Positions 47,746 to 56,938 are shown, numbered from the stretch's first letter. The stretch: DNA of 64,000 nt from Staphylococcus xylosus (GCF_002732165.1 NZ_MRZO01000008.1:22093-86092), one strand, 5' to 3'. The notes: a model not told the origin generated them from the sequence alone. Numbers and translations are program-made.

Positions 47746-49467
47746 GTGAAATCATTTTTGAAATATTATAAGCCATATAAAGGATTATTTTTTATAGATT
47801 TTGGTTCTGCCATAGTTGTTGGATTATTAGAGTTAATCTTTCCACTCATAACGAGTATATACATAGATCGTCTATTACCAACGAATAATTGGAATCTTAT
47901 TGTGATCTTTGGATTACTATTACTAGGTGTTTTTGCTATTGAATCGGTGCTTAAATTTGTTGTTACCTACTGGGGGCATAAGTTAGGCACTAATATAGAG
48001 CGAGATATGCGTAATGATTTATACGGTCATATTCAAAAATTAAATTTTAAGTATTTTGATAATCAAAAGTCTGGGAAATTAATAGGACGACTAACCAATG
48101 ATTTAATGGACATTGGCGAAGCAGCCCATCATGGGCCAGAAGATATATTCCTTTCGATTATGACTTTAATCGGTGCTTTTGTAATTATGTTGACGATTGA
48201 TGTGAAATTAGCGCTTATTACATTTTGTGTTGTGCCAATTGTTTTTATACTAGCTATATATTTCAGTCAAAAAATGTCTCGAGCGTTTAAAGGGCTATTC
48301 GCGAATGTGTCTCGCTTTAATGAATTGATAGCAGATAATGTTGGGGGTATTAGATTAGTTCAAGCATTTACTAATGAGCGTCATGAACAACAGAAATTCA
48401 ATGGTATTAATGATAATTTTAGAGCTACGAAATTAAAGGCTTATAATTACATGTCATGGAATATTACGATTAGTCATATCGCTCAAAAATTAACGCTAGT
48501 TATCGTGTTAATCGTAGGTAGTTATTTCGTATTACATGGGGACTTAAGTTACGGCGGCATCATAGCATTTATTATGATTACGAATGTATTGTTTAAACCT
48601 TTAGAACAAATTAACATGATTATCGAATTATTTCCAAAAGCTATTGCAGGATTCAATAATTTTAGAGAAATCTTATCATTAGACCCCGAAATACAAGATG
48701 ATCCACATGCTACTAAGATGCCGGCAAAGCCTAAGACGATTGAGTATAAAGATGTGTCATTTGGCTATGGAGAGACACCTATTTTAAATCATATGAATTT
48801 AACGATTCATCAAGGTGAGAAGATCGCATTAGTCGGTCCGAGCGGTAGTGGTAAGACTACAATTAGTTCGTTATTACCACGTTTTTATGAAGTAGATAAA
48901 GGTGATATTTTAATAGATGGACAAAGTATTCGCTCTATCCAATTAGCATCATTACGTTCAGGAATTGGAGTCGTCCAACAAGATGTTTTCTTATTCTCTG
49001 GTACACTAAGAGATAATATTGTTTATGGCCATTTAGATGCCGATGAAACACAGATATGGAATGCCATCCGTAACGCGCAACTTGAAACATTTATAAGCGA
49101 ATTACCATTTGGACTTGATACGCTCGTAGGAGAACGAGGTACAAAATTATCCGGTGGACAAAAACAACGTATATCGATTGCGAGAATGTTTTTGAAAGAT
49201 CCATCGATTATTATTTTAGATGAAGCAACAAGTGCACTAGATATTGAAACAGAAAATAAAATTCAAAAAGCATTTAAGAAACTTTCAGAAGATCGAACAT
49301 CTTTAATTATTGCGCACAGGTTATCAACGATTAAAGATGTAGATCGCATAATATTTATAAAGGATGGCCAAATTTTGGAAGAAGGAAGTCATGAAACCCT
49401 CATGCAACAGGACGGTCCATATAAACAACTTTACACATCACAATTTGCGGAAGCTGAAACTTTTTAA
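47746..49467 (+). CDS. ABC exporter, fused membrane and ATPase domains (Sav1866/MsbA type)
   Basis: The 573-residue half-transporter has an N-terminal six-TM domain (about 1-300) and a C-terminal ATPase with Walker A GPSGSGKTT (about 364-372), Q-loop VQQDVFLFSG, signature LSGGQKQR, Walker B IIILDEATSALD and H-loop IAHRLST. It works as a homodimer or with a partner. It resembles multidrug exporters but differs clearly from S. aureus Sav1866. The start is GTG 47746. The Fur box suggests export linked to iron limitation; the substrate is unknown. Confidence 0.92.
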   Translation: MKSFLKYYKPYKGLFFIDFGSAIVVGLLELIFPLITSIYIDRLLPTNNWNLIVIFGLLLLGVFAIESVLKFVVTYWGHKLGTNIERDMRNDLYGHIQKLNFKYFDNQKSGKLIGRLTNDLMDIGEAAHHGPEDIFLSIMTLIGAFVIMLTIDVKLALITFCVVPIVFILAIYFSQKMSRAFKGLFANVSRFNELIADNVGGIRLVQAFTNERHEQQKFNGINDNFRATKLKAYNYMSWNITISHIAQKLTLVIVLIVGSYFVLHGDLSYGGIIAFIMITNVLFKPLEQINMIIELFPKAIAGFNNFREILSLDPEIQDDPHATKMPAKPKTIEYKDVSFGYGETPILNHMNLTIHQGEKIALVGPSGSGKTTISSLLPRFYEVDKGDILIDGQSIRSIQLASLRSGIGVVQQDVFLFSGTLRDNIVYGHLDADETQIWNAIRNAQLETFISELPFGLDTLVGERGTKLSGGQKQRISIARMFLKDPSIIILDEATSALDIETENKIQKAFKKLSEDRTSLIIAHRLSTIKDVDRIIFIKDGQILEEGSHETLMQQDGPYKQLYTSQFAEAETF

Positions 49468-49487
49468 TTTTAAAGTGAATTAAATAA

Positions 49488-49531
49488 AAAGCGTGCACCA
49501 CTAGGTTTAGTACCTAATGATGCACGCTTTA
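49488..49531. terminator. bidirectional terminator, ABC exporter / deoR
   Basis: AAAGCGTGCA (49488-49497) and TGCACGCTTT (49521-49530) form a perfect 10-bp stem; the loop itself contains TAGGT/ACCTA. Confidence 0.88.
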
Positions 49532-49576
49532 TTGTTCTCACAAATAGTAAATGGTGTTTATATATTGGGAATGACA

Positions 49577-50365
49577 TTAAGGTGATTCAGATTGTGTGTT
49601 TACAGTTACAGTAATAATTTGATTAAAACAATTATGATAACTTTGCCAATCAATTTTTGAGTTAGTTTGGTCCGTTATCAATACATCAATTGCGTCATTT
49701 GGACAAACATGATGGAGAGACACTTTATCAAATTTAGAACTGTCGGTAAGTACATAAATTTCTTTGGCTTGTTTAACCATTTGTATTTTTGTTGAAGCCA
49801 GTGTGTCATTAAAATGCGTAATCCCTTTTTCTAAATCAATTGCAGGTGTTGCGAGAAATAATTTAGAAGGGTTAAATTGTTTAATTGCTTCGTTTGTCAT
49901 CATGCCATTTAACAAGTAATTATCTTTATACAAAGTGCCACCAGTAACGATTACTTGGTTAGATGTTGATTTTAAAATAGAAGCAATATGTATATCATTT
50001 GTAATAATTGTTAAATTGCTTTTTTGTGCAAGTGCACGCGCAAAATGTAATGTCGTCGATCCAGAATCAATAAACAATGTGTCGTTCGCTTCAATGAATT
50101 CGGCAGCTTTTTGACCTATAGCTACTTTCTCATAATAATAACTTGTTTCACGATCATCAAAATTTAATTCATCCCACACCTCAGTGTCATTTAAAACGAC
50201 ACCACCATGTGTCCGCTTGATGTGGTTGTACTGTTCTAATTTATTTAAGTCACGACGAATCGTTGCTTCGTGGACATTGAATTCTTTAGCTAACGTGTGT
50301 ATTGTGGCTTTTTTATTAGCTTTCAAAAATGTAATAATATGCTGTTCTCGTTCTGCTGGTAACAT
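49577..50365 (-). CDS. DeoR-family regulator of the pentitol cluster
   Basis: The 262-residue DeoR/GlpR repressor has the N-terminal HTH with EATIRRDLNKLEQYNHIKRTHGG (about 28-50) and the sugar-phosphate-binding domain with DSGSTTLHFARAL and ITND. Such regulators sense phosphorylated sugars or polyols. It is the last gene of a minus-strand unit, 40 nt after the polyol permease. It most likely controls this cluster, with a pentulose phosphate or pentitol phosphate as inferred effector. Confidence 0.87.
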   Translation of the reverse strand: MLPAEREQHIITFLKANKKATIHTLAKEFNVHEATIRRDLNKLEQYNHIKRTHGGVVLNDTEVWDELNFDDRETSYYYEKVAIGQKAAEFIEANDTLFIDSGSTTLHFARALAQKSNLTIITNDIHIASILKSTSNQVIVTGGTLYKDNYLLNGMMTNEAIKQFNPSKLFLATPAIDLEKGITHFNDTLASTKIQMVKQAKEIYVLTDSSKFDKVSLHHVCPNDAIDVLITDQTNSKIDWQSYHNCFNQIITVTVNTQSESP

Positions 50366-50405
50366 CGACGACTACCTCCTAATTATATTGTTTAGCTATT
50401 GTTAA

Positions 50406-51644
50406 TTATGCGGTATATTCATCATTTTGCATATGTTTTGGCATTTTAATAAAGTAAGTTAGGAACGTACTGATAAAGTATAAAATGGCGAGGACCCAAA
50501 TGACACCAATTGCATCTATACTACCAATGAATAGATAAACAATCATTGGACCGACAAATACAGGTAAACCAGCACCTAAATTAAGCACGGATAAAGCCGC
50601 ACCCTTATCTTTTTTAACAAGCGATGGTATTAATGCAGAAAGTGGTACATAGGCTGCAATAAATGCCCCCCAGCAGAAACCAACTATTGTTAATAAGGCT
50701 AAATTGCCATCTGTCCAAATAGGGACATAGCCCATCAATAGTACCGAAATACCGCTTCCAATACCACCGAAATACATTACGGTATTACGCCAACCAATCT
50801 TGTCTCCAACAACACCGAAGATAAGGTTGAACAAGATATTACCAACAAAAATAGTGGACCATACCGCCAACCATTTAGAGGTAGGGATACCAAAAGATGA
50901 TAAATAGATAGGTAAAAAGACTGGGAAAGCGAATTGTGCCGTAGTATTAATTACACGAACAATACCACCCAATAACACTTTTGGTTCTTCGCCAACAATG
51001 GTAACACCTTTAAATACTTCTTTAAGTTTTTCTAAAGCACTACCTTGGTTTGAAGGTAGTGTGTCTTTATTTAATATTATAGTAAAGAAAGCACCTAGAA
51101 TAACCCATATTAATGAGCTCCATAGTGTATTTATATGTCCTAAATATTCGATTGCCCAAATAGAATAGAGTGCACCAAGAACGTTTAAACCACCTGTGAA
51201 GACAAACCAGAACCAACCTACAGCTGCACCGAGGGTCTTTTGTTCGGAACGATATGATATCCATACTAAGAATGAATAAGCAAATAAGGGATAACCCAAA
51301 CCTCTTAATGCATATGCTGGCAACATTAGTGCTAAGTTTTGAGATGGAATTGCAAAGCCAACAAAGAAAATTGTACCGATAATATAAAAGATTAAGCCTA
51401 ACAACATGGTACGTTTACCACCGAGTGCTTCTGCAAACACACCACTGAGCCAGCTTGCTACAGCAACTGTTACACCGTATGCAGAGAAGAGTAAGCTTGT
51501 TTCTTGTACTGAGAAACCATGTCCATGTAACCAAGGACTTAGCCAACCAATCTCTAAGCCATCGCCCATCATAAAGACGATGATACCAATATAGCCCCAA
51601 ATGATTTGTCGAGGCATGCCTAGAATAGAACTTGAATTATTCAT
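50406..51644 (-). CDS. MFS polyol permease, RbtT/DalT/CsbX type
   Basis: A 412-residue MFS transporter with 12 TM segments. Its start PRQIIWGYIGIIVFMMGDGL, then WLSPWLHGHGFSVQETSLLF, matches the ribitol/D-arabinitol permease (RbtT/DalT/CsbX) group as I remember it. It lies between a polyol-type dehydrogenase (17 nt upstream) and a DeoR regulator, which supports pentitol uptake. The exact pentitol is not determinable. Confidence 0.8.
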   Translation of the reverse strand: MNNSSSILGMPRQIIWGYIGIIVFMMGDGLEIGWLSPWLHGHGFSVQETSLLFSAYGVTVAVASWLSGVFAEALGGKRTMLLGLIFYIIGTIFFVGFAIPSQNLALMLPAYALRGLGYPLFAYSFLVWISYRSEQKTLGAAVGWFWFVFTGGLNVLGALYSIWAIEYLGHINTLWSSLIWVILGAFFTIILNKDTLPSNQGSALEKLKEVFKGVTIVGEEPKVLLGGIVRVINTTAQFAFPVFLPIYLSSFGIPTSKWLAVWSTIFVGNILFNLIFGVVGDKIGWRNTVMYFGGIGSGISVLLMGYVPIWTDGNLALLTIVGFCWGAFIAAYVPLSALIPSLVKKDKGAALSVLNLGAGLPVFVGPMIVYLFIGSIDAIGVIWVLAILYFISTFLTYFIKMPKHMQNDEYTA

Positions 51645-51660
51645 TTATAAACCACCCTTT

Positions 51661-52734
51661 TTAGTCATTTTTCCAATGATATTGTAAATAAGTTTTCTTC
51701 CATCCTTTGTGTGCGGTTGTATCATCTAACGCTATTTTTAAATCATTTGTGTCATAAATATCATAATAAGTATCAGGGATTAACTTTCTTAATGCTTTTT
51801 GGTATTGTTTGTTACTAAAAGCATCTATAAGCTGTTCGAATTCACGTTTTGTACTACGAGAACTCCCTGAAAATGTTAACCCTTTTTCAAGCACATCTCT
51901 CGTATTAATACCAACACGATCTTCAGTGACACCCATTAATACAATATGACCTTGTCTATCAATTAAGTCTATGGCTTGGTTAATGGCGGATTCAGAGAAT
52001 TTACCTCCAGCACATTCAAAGACAGTATGTACACCACGATGTTGTTTGAAATCATAGTCAAACACTAAATGCGTCGTTGCAAAATTCTCAAAAGCAGCTA
52101 ATTTTTCTGCGATAGCTCCAAACACTAACAATTGTTCTTGTTTAATACCATAAATATAATGTAATGCTGTAGCTGCTAAGTAACCAACTGGACCATCACC
52201 GAATATGGCAACTTGAGGAGAATTATCTGTAGTTATATGTTCAAGTTGATTGATAGGGAATAATGACACAGAACATAACTCTGCTAACAAAGCGACGTCT
52301 TCATCTAAAGTATCAGGTACTTTAACTACATTATCTCCAGGTACAACAAGTTGATCTTGGCATATACCATCAAAGCCGCTTCCCATAAATAAAGCATGCT
52401 CATCATAATTATCTTGATAGGGAGAAGGTGCAAAAGTTTGTTTACGTAGGTAAGATGGAATGTTTGGAACAATTACAACTTTGTCACCTTGGATAAAATC
52501 AGGATGCTTGGAATCTTCAACGATGCCAATTCCTTCATGAAAGAGTGCCATAGGTAATTTTTTTGCGAGTGCTTCGGGACGACGATTACCTGTGTAATAG
52601 CGTAAATCTGCATGACAGACACTTGCTTTAGTTGGTCTAATAATAATATCTCTTTCATCATAGTCATGAATAAGTGTAGCCTGTTCGAATTGACCAGGTT
52701 CAGTTAATCGGAAAGCATTCGATTGAATTTTCAT
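51661..52734 (-). CDS. TarJ-like zinc-type pentitol(-phosphate) dehydrogenase
   Basis: The 357-residue medium-chain dehydrogenase contains ASVCHADLRYYTGNR, LPMALFHEGIGIV and the dinucleotide loop AIFGDGPVGYLAA, then VFECAGG and LMGVTEDRVGINTRDVLEKG. The pattern closely parallels TarJ, the ribulose-5-phosphate reductase of teichoic-acid synthesis, but it lies beside a polyol permease and a kinase. It may oxidise a pentitol or pentitol phosphate. It is the first gene of the minus-strand unit, with a cre-like site about 52 nt upstream. Confidence 0.83.
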   Translation of the reverse strand: MKIQSNAFRLTEPGQFEQATLIHDYDERDIIIRPTKASVCHADLRYYTGNRRPEALAKKLPMALFHEGIGIVEDSKHPDFIQGDKVVIVPNIPSYLRKQTFAPSPYQDNYDEHALFMGSGFDGICQDQLVVPGDNVVKVPDTLDEDVALLAELCSVSLFPINQLEHITTDNSPQVAIFGDGPVGYLAATALHYIYGIKQEQLLVFGAIAEKLAAFENFATTHLVFDYDFKQHRGVHTVFECAGGKFSESAINQAIDLIDRQGHIVLMGVTEDRVGINTRDVLEKGLTFSGSSRSTKREFEQLIDAFSNKQYQKALRKLIPDTYYDIYDTNDLKIALDDTTAHKGWKKTYLQYHWKND

Positions 52735-52785
52735 ATTTGCGCATCTCCTTGATAATATTTGTTTATATATGTTTATATCGCCAAT

Positions 52786-52799
52786 AGTAAACGCTTACA
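52786..52799. promoter_or_regulatory. cre-like site upstream of the TarJ-like gene
   Basis: AGTAAACGCTTACA matches the palindromic cre form TGTAAACGCTTACA at 13 of 14 positions. It lies in the 203-nt divergent promoter region of the pentitol cluster. Confidence 0.7.
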
Positions 52800-52895
52800 C
52801 TTGTATTTGTCAAACTAATTTTGTTCTATTATGCAGTTGTTTGTTGTTTTATGATTTTTTATGTTGATTTTTACTTTAAACTTAATTATGCTTTA

Positions 52896-52909
52896 AGAAA
52901 GCGTTTTCT
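52896..52909. promoter_or_regulatory. cre-like site upstream of the AraB-like kinase
   Basis: AGAAAGCGTTTTCT is a near-palindrome matching TGWAARCGYTWWCW at 13 of 14 positions, about 29 nt upstream of the kinase start. With the site at 52786 it suggests CcpA control of both directions. Confidence 0.6.
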
Positions 52910-52937
52910 TATAGAGAATTGAATGGGGGATTACACA

Positions 52938-54566
52938 ATGACTTACAGCATAGGTATTGATTTTGGTACAGGTTCAGGCAGAGCATTTTTGATTAATACT
53001 GAAAATGGGGAAATTGAAGAGCAATATATAAGAAACTATACACATGGCACTATAGAAGGTGAATTAGGTGGAGAAAAACTCCCCCAAAACTTTGCTCTCC
53101 AAAATGCCAATGATTATATGGAAATTATTGAGATAGGTATTCCTACCATTATTGAAAAAGCCAATATTTCAGTATCTGAAATCGTTGGTATAGGTATTGA
53201 TTTTACATCTTCAACAGTTATATTTGTAGATGAACAAATGGAACCCATACACAATAAATCAGGTTTTCAAGATAATCCGCATGCTTATGTAAAGTTGTGG
53301 AAACACCATGGCGCACAAGATGAAGCAGATTTATTATTTAAGACGGCATTAGAAGGTAAAAATAGATGGTTGGGTTACTACGGATTTAACGTTAGTAGTG
53401 AATGGATGATTCCTAAAATCATGGAAGTTAACAATAAAGCGCCTGAAGTTATGGCTGTTACAGCAAATATTATGGAAGCAGGCGACTGGATTGTAAATCG
53501 ACTTACTGGTCAAAATGTAAGGTCTAATTGTGGTTTGGGTTTCAAATCATTTTGGGAAGCAGAGACAGGATTTCATTATGATTTATTTGATAAAGTAGAC
53601 TCAGATTTATCAGATATTGTACGTACAAAGGTTGATGCACCAGTAGTCAGTATAGGTGATAGTGTAGGTACTTTATGCAAGGAGATGGCAGAAAAACTAG
53701 GTTTGTCTCCAGATACACAAGTCAGTCCGTTTATCATTGATGCACATGCAAGTTTATTAGGTATTGGTTCAGAAAAAGATAAAGAAATGACTATGGTTAT
53801 GGGGACTAGCACATGTCATTTAATGCTTAATAAAGAACAACATAAAGTGCCTGGTATTTCTGGATCAGTTAAAGGAGCCATCATTCCGGACTTGTATGCT
53901 TATGAGGCGGGTCAAACGGCAGTGGGTGATTTATTTGAATATGTCGCGAAGCAAGCGCCTTATGATTATGTTAAAGCAGCAGAATCACGTGGTATTTCCA
54001 TATTTGATTTACTTAATGAAAAGGCTGCCCAACTTTATCCAGGAGAAAGTGGCCTTATTGCTCTAGATTGGCATAACGGTAATCGTAGCGTATTAAGTGA
54101 TAGTAACTTAAAAGGTAGCCTCTTTGGTATGACTTTGCAGACAAGACATGAGGAAATTTATCGTGCATATTTAGAAGCAACTGCGTTTGGTGCAAAAATG
54201 ATTATGCAGCAATACCAAGGATGGCAAATGGAAGTTGATCATGTATTTGCTTGTGGGGGTATTCCTAAAAAGAATGGTTTGCTCATGGAAATCTATGCCA
54301 ATATATTGAATAAGAAGATTACTGTAATTGATAGTGAATATGCACCAGCCATCGGTGCAGCAATCTTAGGTGCTATTTGTGGAGGTGCGCATTCTGATTT
54401 CAATTCAGCTATAGAAGCGATGAAAGAACCAGTACTTTATCAAGTAGAACCAGACCCTCAACAAGCACGTATTTATAAAAAATTATTCAGCGCTTATAAA
54501 GAATTGCATGATTTACATGGTTACAAAAAAGCACGTATTATGCGTAATGTTAGTGCATTGATGTAA
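52938..54566 (+). CDS. araB: FGGY carbohydrate kinase, ribulokinase (AraB) family
   Basis: From ATG 52938 (GGGGGA upstream; ATG 52923 overlaps the ribosome site) the product is 542 residues. It starts YSIGIDFGTGSGRAFLIN, the FGGY phosphate-1 motif of AraB. It contains GIGIDFTSSTVIFVD, the late MVMGTSTCHLM and the FGGY signature region VFACGGIPKKNGLLMEIYANIL. AraB enzymes phosphorylate ribuloses and also some pentitols. No arabinose isomerase or epimerase lies nearby, so D-ribulose or ribitol from the cluster's pentitol is more likely than L-arabinose. Confidence 0.87.
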   Translation: MTYSIGIDFGTGSGRAFLINTENGEIEEQYIRNYTHGTIEGELGGEKLPQNFALQNANDYMEIIEIGIPTIIEKANISVSEIVGIGIDFTSSTVIFVDEQMEPIHNKSGFQDNPHAYVKLWKHHGAQDEADLLFKTALEGKNRWLGYYGFNVSSEWMIPKIMEVNNKAPEVMAVTANIMEAGDWIVNRLTGQNVRSNCGLGFKSFWEAETGFHYDLFDKVDSDLSDIVRTKVDAPVVSIGDSVGTLCKEMAEKLGLSPDTQVSPFIIDAHASLLGIGSEKDKEMTMVMGTSTCHLMLNKEQHKVPGISGSVKGAIIPDLYAYEAGQTAVGDLFEYVAKQAPYDYVKAAESRGISIFDLLNEKAAQLYPGESGLIALDWHNGNRSVLSDSNLKGSLFGMTLQTRHEEIYRAYLEATAFGAKMIMQQYQGWQMEVDHVFACGGIPKKNGLLMEIYANILNKKITVIDSEYAPAIGAAILGAICGGAHSDFNSAIEAMKEPVLYQVEPDPQQARIYKKLFSAYKELHDLHGYKKARIMRNVSALM

Positions 54567-54690
54567 ATTTATAGTTCTAATACAATTTGAAATAGTTAAC
54601 TATGCAACTGAAAATACTAGGTATTTGTGATTTATAGGTATAAAAAGGGGAAATGATATAGTAACTCATAATGCTAAGGGGATGACTGTT

Positions 54691-55161
54691 GTGGAATGGG
54701 AAATTGTAAATTTAGATATAGAATTTAAAGTGAACGCTTCGGTTGAAAAAGTGTTTGAGGCGTGGACAGAACCAAAGATTTTTAAACAATGGTTGTATAC
54801 CTCTAAAGAAACAAATAAAGTCGCACAGAATCAGTTTGAAATTAATGGTGATTGGGAGATAGTTGATGAAAGAAGGGGTGAAACATATAGAGCGACAGGT
54901 ACATATATGGATATTGTAGAACCATATAAATTGATGTATTCATTTAAAATGCCTCAATTTAGTGATTTAGAAGATATCATAACTGTTGAATTTATAGGTT
55001 TAGAAAATGAAACACAAGTTAAATTTAATCAAGGTTTAAAAGTTTCCTTAAATGACACAATTAATAAGCAATCATATGAACAAACAAAGGAAGCTGCTAA
55101 AAAGCAAACAGAAGAAGGATATAATGAAATGTTTGAAAAACTAAAGCAAATACTAGATTAA
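54691..55161 (+). CDS. SRPBCC / AHSA1-domain protein
   Basis: From GTG 54691 the product is 156 residues; the in-frame ATG 54682 directly abuts the AAGGGG site, so the GTG is preferred. It starts EWEIVNLDIEFKVNAS and has VEKVFEAWTEPKIFKQWLY, the opening of the AHSA1 (Aha1 C-terminal) START-like fold, a hydrophobic-ligand cavity. The function is unknown; many are stress or ligand-binding proteins. A terminator follows at 55194. Confidence 0.82.
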   Translation: MEWEIVNLDIEFKVNASVEKVFEAWTEPKIFKQWLYTSKETNKVAQNQFEINGDWEIVDERRGETYRATGTYMDIVEPYKLMYSFKMPQFSDLEDIITVEFIGLENETQVKFNQGLKVSLNDTINKQSYEQTKEAAKKQTEEGYNEMFEKLKQILD

Positions 55162-55193
55162 AATTAGACGTAAAGCTATTATCATATGTATAT

Positions 55194-55231
55194 AAACCTC
55201 TCGCTACGTAATGAAAGTAGTGAGGGGTTTA
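55194..55231. terminator. terminator between convergent AHSA1 and condensation-protein genes
   Basis: AACCTCTCGCTAC (55195-55207) pairs with GTAGTGAGGGGTT (55217-55229) with two G.T pairs, followed by TTAATATG. Confidence 0.78.
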
Positions 55232-55300
55232 ATATGTCTTTTAGTTAACTATTTTATGTAATTCGAAGTTACATTTTCTATCATCTTCCTATAGAAGTTA

Positions 55301-56587
55301 TTAATGTATTAAGACTTCCTCTAAACTTATATTCATTTCACTAATTTTTTGTTCGGGATTTTCTGATATTTTATTAAATACATTTAGAATTGTTTCGTGT
55401 AAGCGATAGATTCCCGCTTTATCCAATACATCTGTTTGATAGGCATAATCAAACTCTAAATTATTTTTGTTACTTCTATTACAAATGTTTATACCCAGTG
55501 GAGCGACATTTGTACCATTGCTCAACCACTCATCAGTAAACCCATCTTTTATAAATTCTGCATCATATTTTGCATTTTGAAAGGAAATAAAACAATCTTT
55601 TAATCCTTTTCTATTTTTACAATTTTTAACAATATATCTAAATGGATAGTGTCTGTATTTTAATAAATTAAGACTTTCCAATTTTACTATGTATAAAAAG
55701 TCTGTTATAGATAAGTCATTATTTATTTCGACTATCATTGGTAAGTATTTTGCAAACAATCCAGTTGATTGTTTTTCATTTTGACCATTTCTATTATGTA
55801 TCACCATTCCAATTGACGTGGTTTTTGCGCGTGTTTTTTTATGTTTAATAATATGCATGATTGCTGTAAAAAGGTTACTTACACTAATTGCATTTTTAGT
55901 ACAAAAATGATTGATTTTTGCACTTAATTTATCTGATAAATCAATGCGAAGTCTTTCTCCAACTATACTATTTAATCTGTTATCTTCAAAAAGAGAGTTA
56001 TTTTCAAAATATTTAGTTTTTTTAAGCCGAAAAGCTTGATCCTTAATAAATCTTTTAGATGATTTATAATCTTGTTCATTTGTAATTATTTCTAAGTAAG
56101 TTGAATTTGATATCATTTCGTTCTTTTTACCTATTAATTTTTTTACAAAATTATCTATAATGATAGTAATTCCCCAAATATCGATTATCAAGTGGTGTAA
56201 TATTATAAAAATTCCCATATGCCCATCCGGACATTTTACTACTTTTACATGGTACAAGTTTTCATCTGAGATAAATAAATTTCTATTCGTATTATTTTTA
56301 AGCCACTTATCATAGTTCACTTGATCATCGTGAAAATTTAAGAATTCAAAATGTTGCTCCTCATAGTCAGCAACATACTGCCTATATTCGCTATCTTCTT
56401 TAGTGAATCTAATTCTAAGTGTGTCGTGTTGTTCAATCACTTTATTGAAGGCGTCGTTAATTTGTTGGTAGTTAAGTTGTTTCTTTATATGAATAATACC
56501 AGCTATATTATTAATACTTGTATTTTCGTGACGTTCTTCAATACGAATAAATTCATCTTGAACTGTAGACATCTTATATTTCTTCAT
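55301..56587 (-). CDS. stand-alone NRPS-type condensation-domain protein
   Basis: The 428-residue protein folds as one condensation domain. The active-site motif is intact, H131-H132-L-I-I-D136-I-W-G139 (HHxxxDxxG). Upstream QHDTLRIRF matches core motif C2, and the later IGMVIHNRNGQNEKQSTGLFAKYLPMIVE resembles the C4-C5 latch region (usually RxxxxxxxxxGxFxNxxPl). No adenylation, carrier or thioesterase domain is in the protein or the neighbourhood. It may acylate, amidate or esterify a free or carrier-bound substrate. Very AT-rich. GGGAGAT precedes its ATG. It stands alone between two terminators. Confidence 0.85.
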   Translation of the reverse strand: MKKYKMSTVQDEFIRIEERHENTSINNIAGIIHIKKQLNYQQINDAFNKVIEQHDTLRIRFTKEDSEYRQYVADYEEQHFEFLNFHDDQVNYDKWLKNNTNRNLFISDENLYHVKVVKCPDGHMGIFIILHHLIIDIWGITIIIDNFVKKLIGKKNEMISNSTYLEIITNEQDYKSSKRFIKDQAFRLKKTKYFENNSLFEDNRLNSIVGERLRIDLSDKLSAKINHFCTKNAISVSNLFTAIMHIIKHKKTRAKTTSIGMVIHNRNGQNEKQSTGLFAKYLPMIVEINNDLSITDFLYIVKLESLNLLKYRHYPFRYIVKNCKNRKGLKDCFISFQNAKYDAEFIKDGFTDEWLSNGTNVAPLGINICNRSNKNNLEFDYAYQTDVLDKAGIYRLHETILNVFNKISENPEQKISEMNISLEEVLIH

Positions 56588-56890
56588 TATTTATCTCCCT
56601 TATTATATAGTTAGTATAAATATTAACATAAATATTATTAAAAACAATTAAAAATAAGTTTGTGTCACAATATTTTATTGAATAAAAATATTTGTATTAC
56701 TATGTTATTTATAGTGCTACAAAGTTAACATAGTGTTTTGACCTTATGACTTAAGCAGTCAATTTAATTATTATTAAAATGTTATTTTGCTTTACTATTT
56801 ATAAATATGAATGTAGAAAAATGAAGTTATTGTAACAATTTTTTGTAATAAGAGAGAAAGAAAATAGAGAAGTTATAATTTACCCTAAAA
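56588..56890. promoter_or_regulatory. AT-rich upstream region of the condensation-protein gene
   Basis: About 300 nt of very AT-rich sequence upstream of the minus-strand condensation gene. No ORF, riboswitch or clear operator was recognised. It must hold the promoter of that gene. Confidence 0.4.
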
Positions 56891-56938
56891 AATAAAAGAG
56901 CTACTAATCTCCTATGAATACAGATGATTAGTAGCTTG
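56890..56938 (-). terminator. terminator of the ureohydrolase-Nramp operon
   Basis: AGCTACTAATC (56899-56909) and GATTAGTAGCT (56926-56936) form a perfect 11-bp stem. On the minus strand it is followed by CTTTTATTTTTTAGG. It lies 60 nt after the Nramp-like stop codon. Confidence 0.87.
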
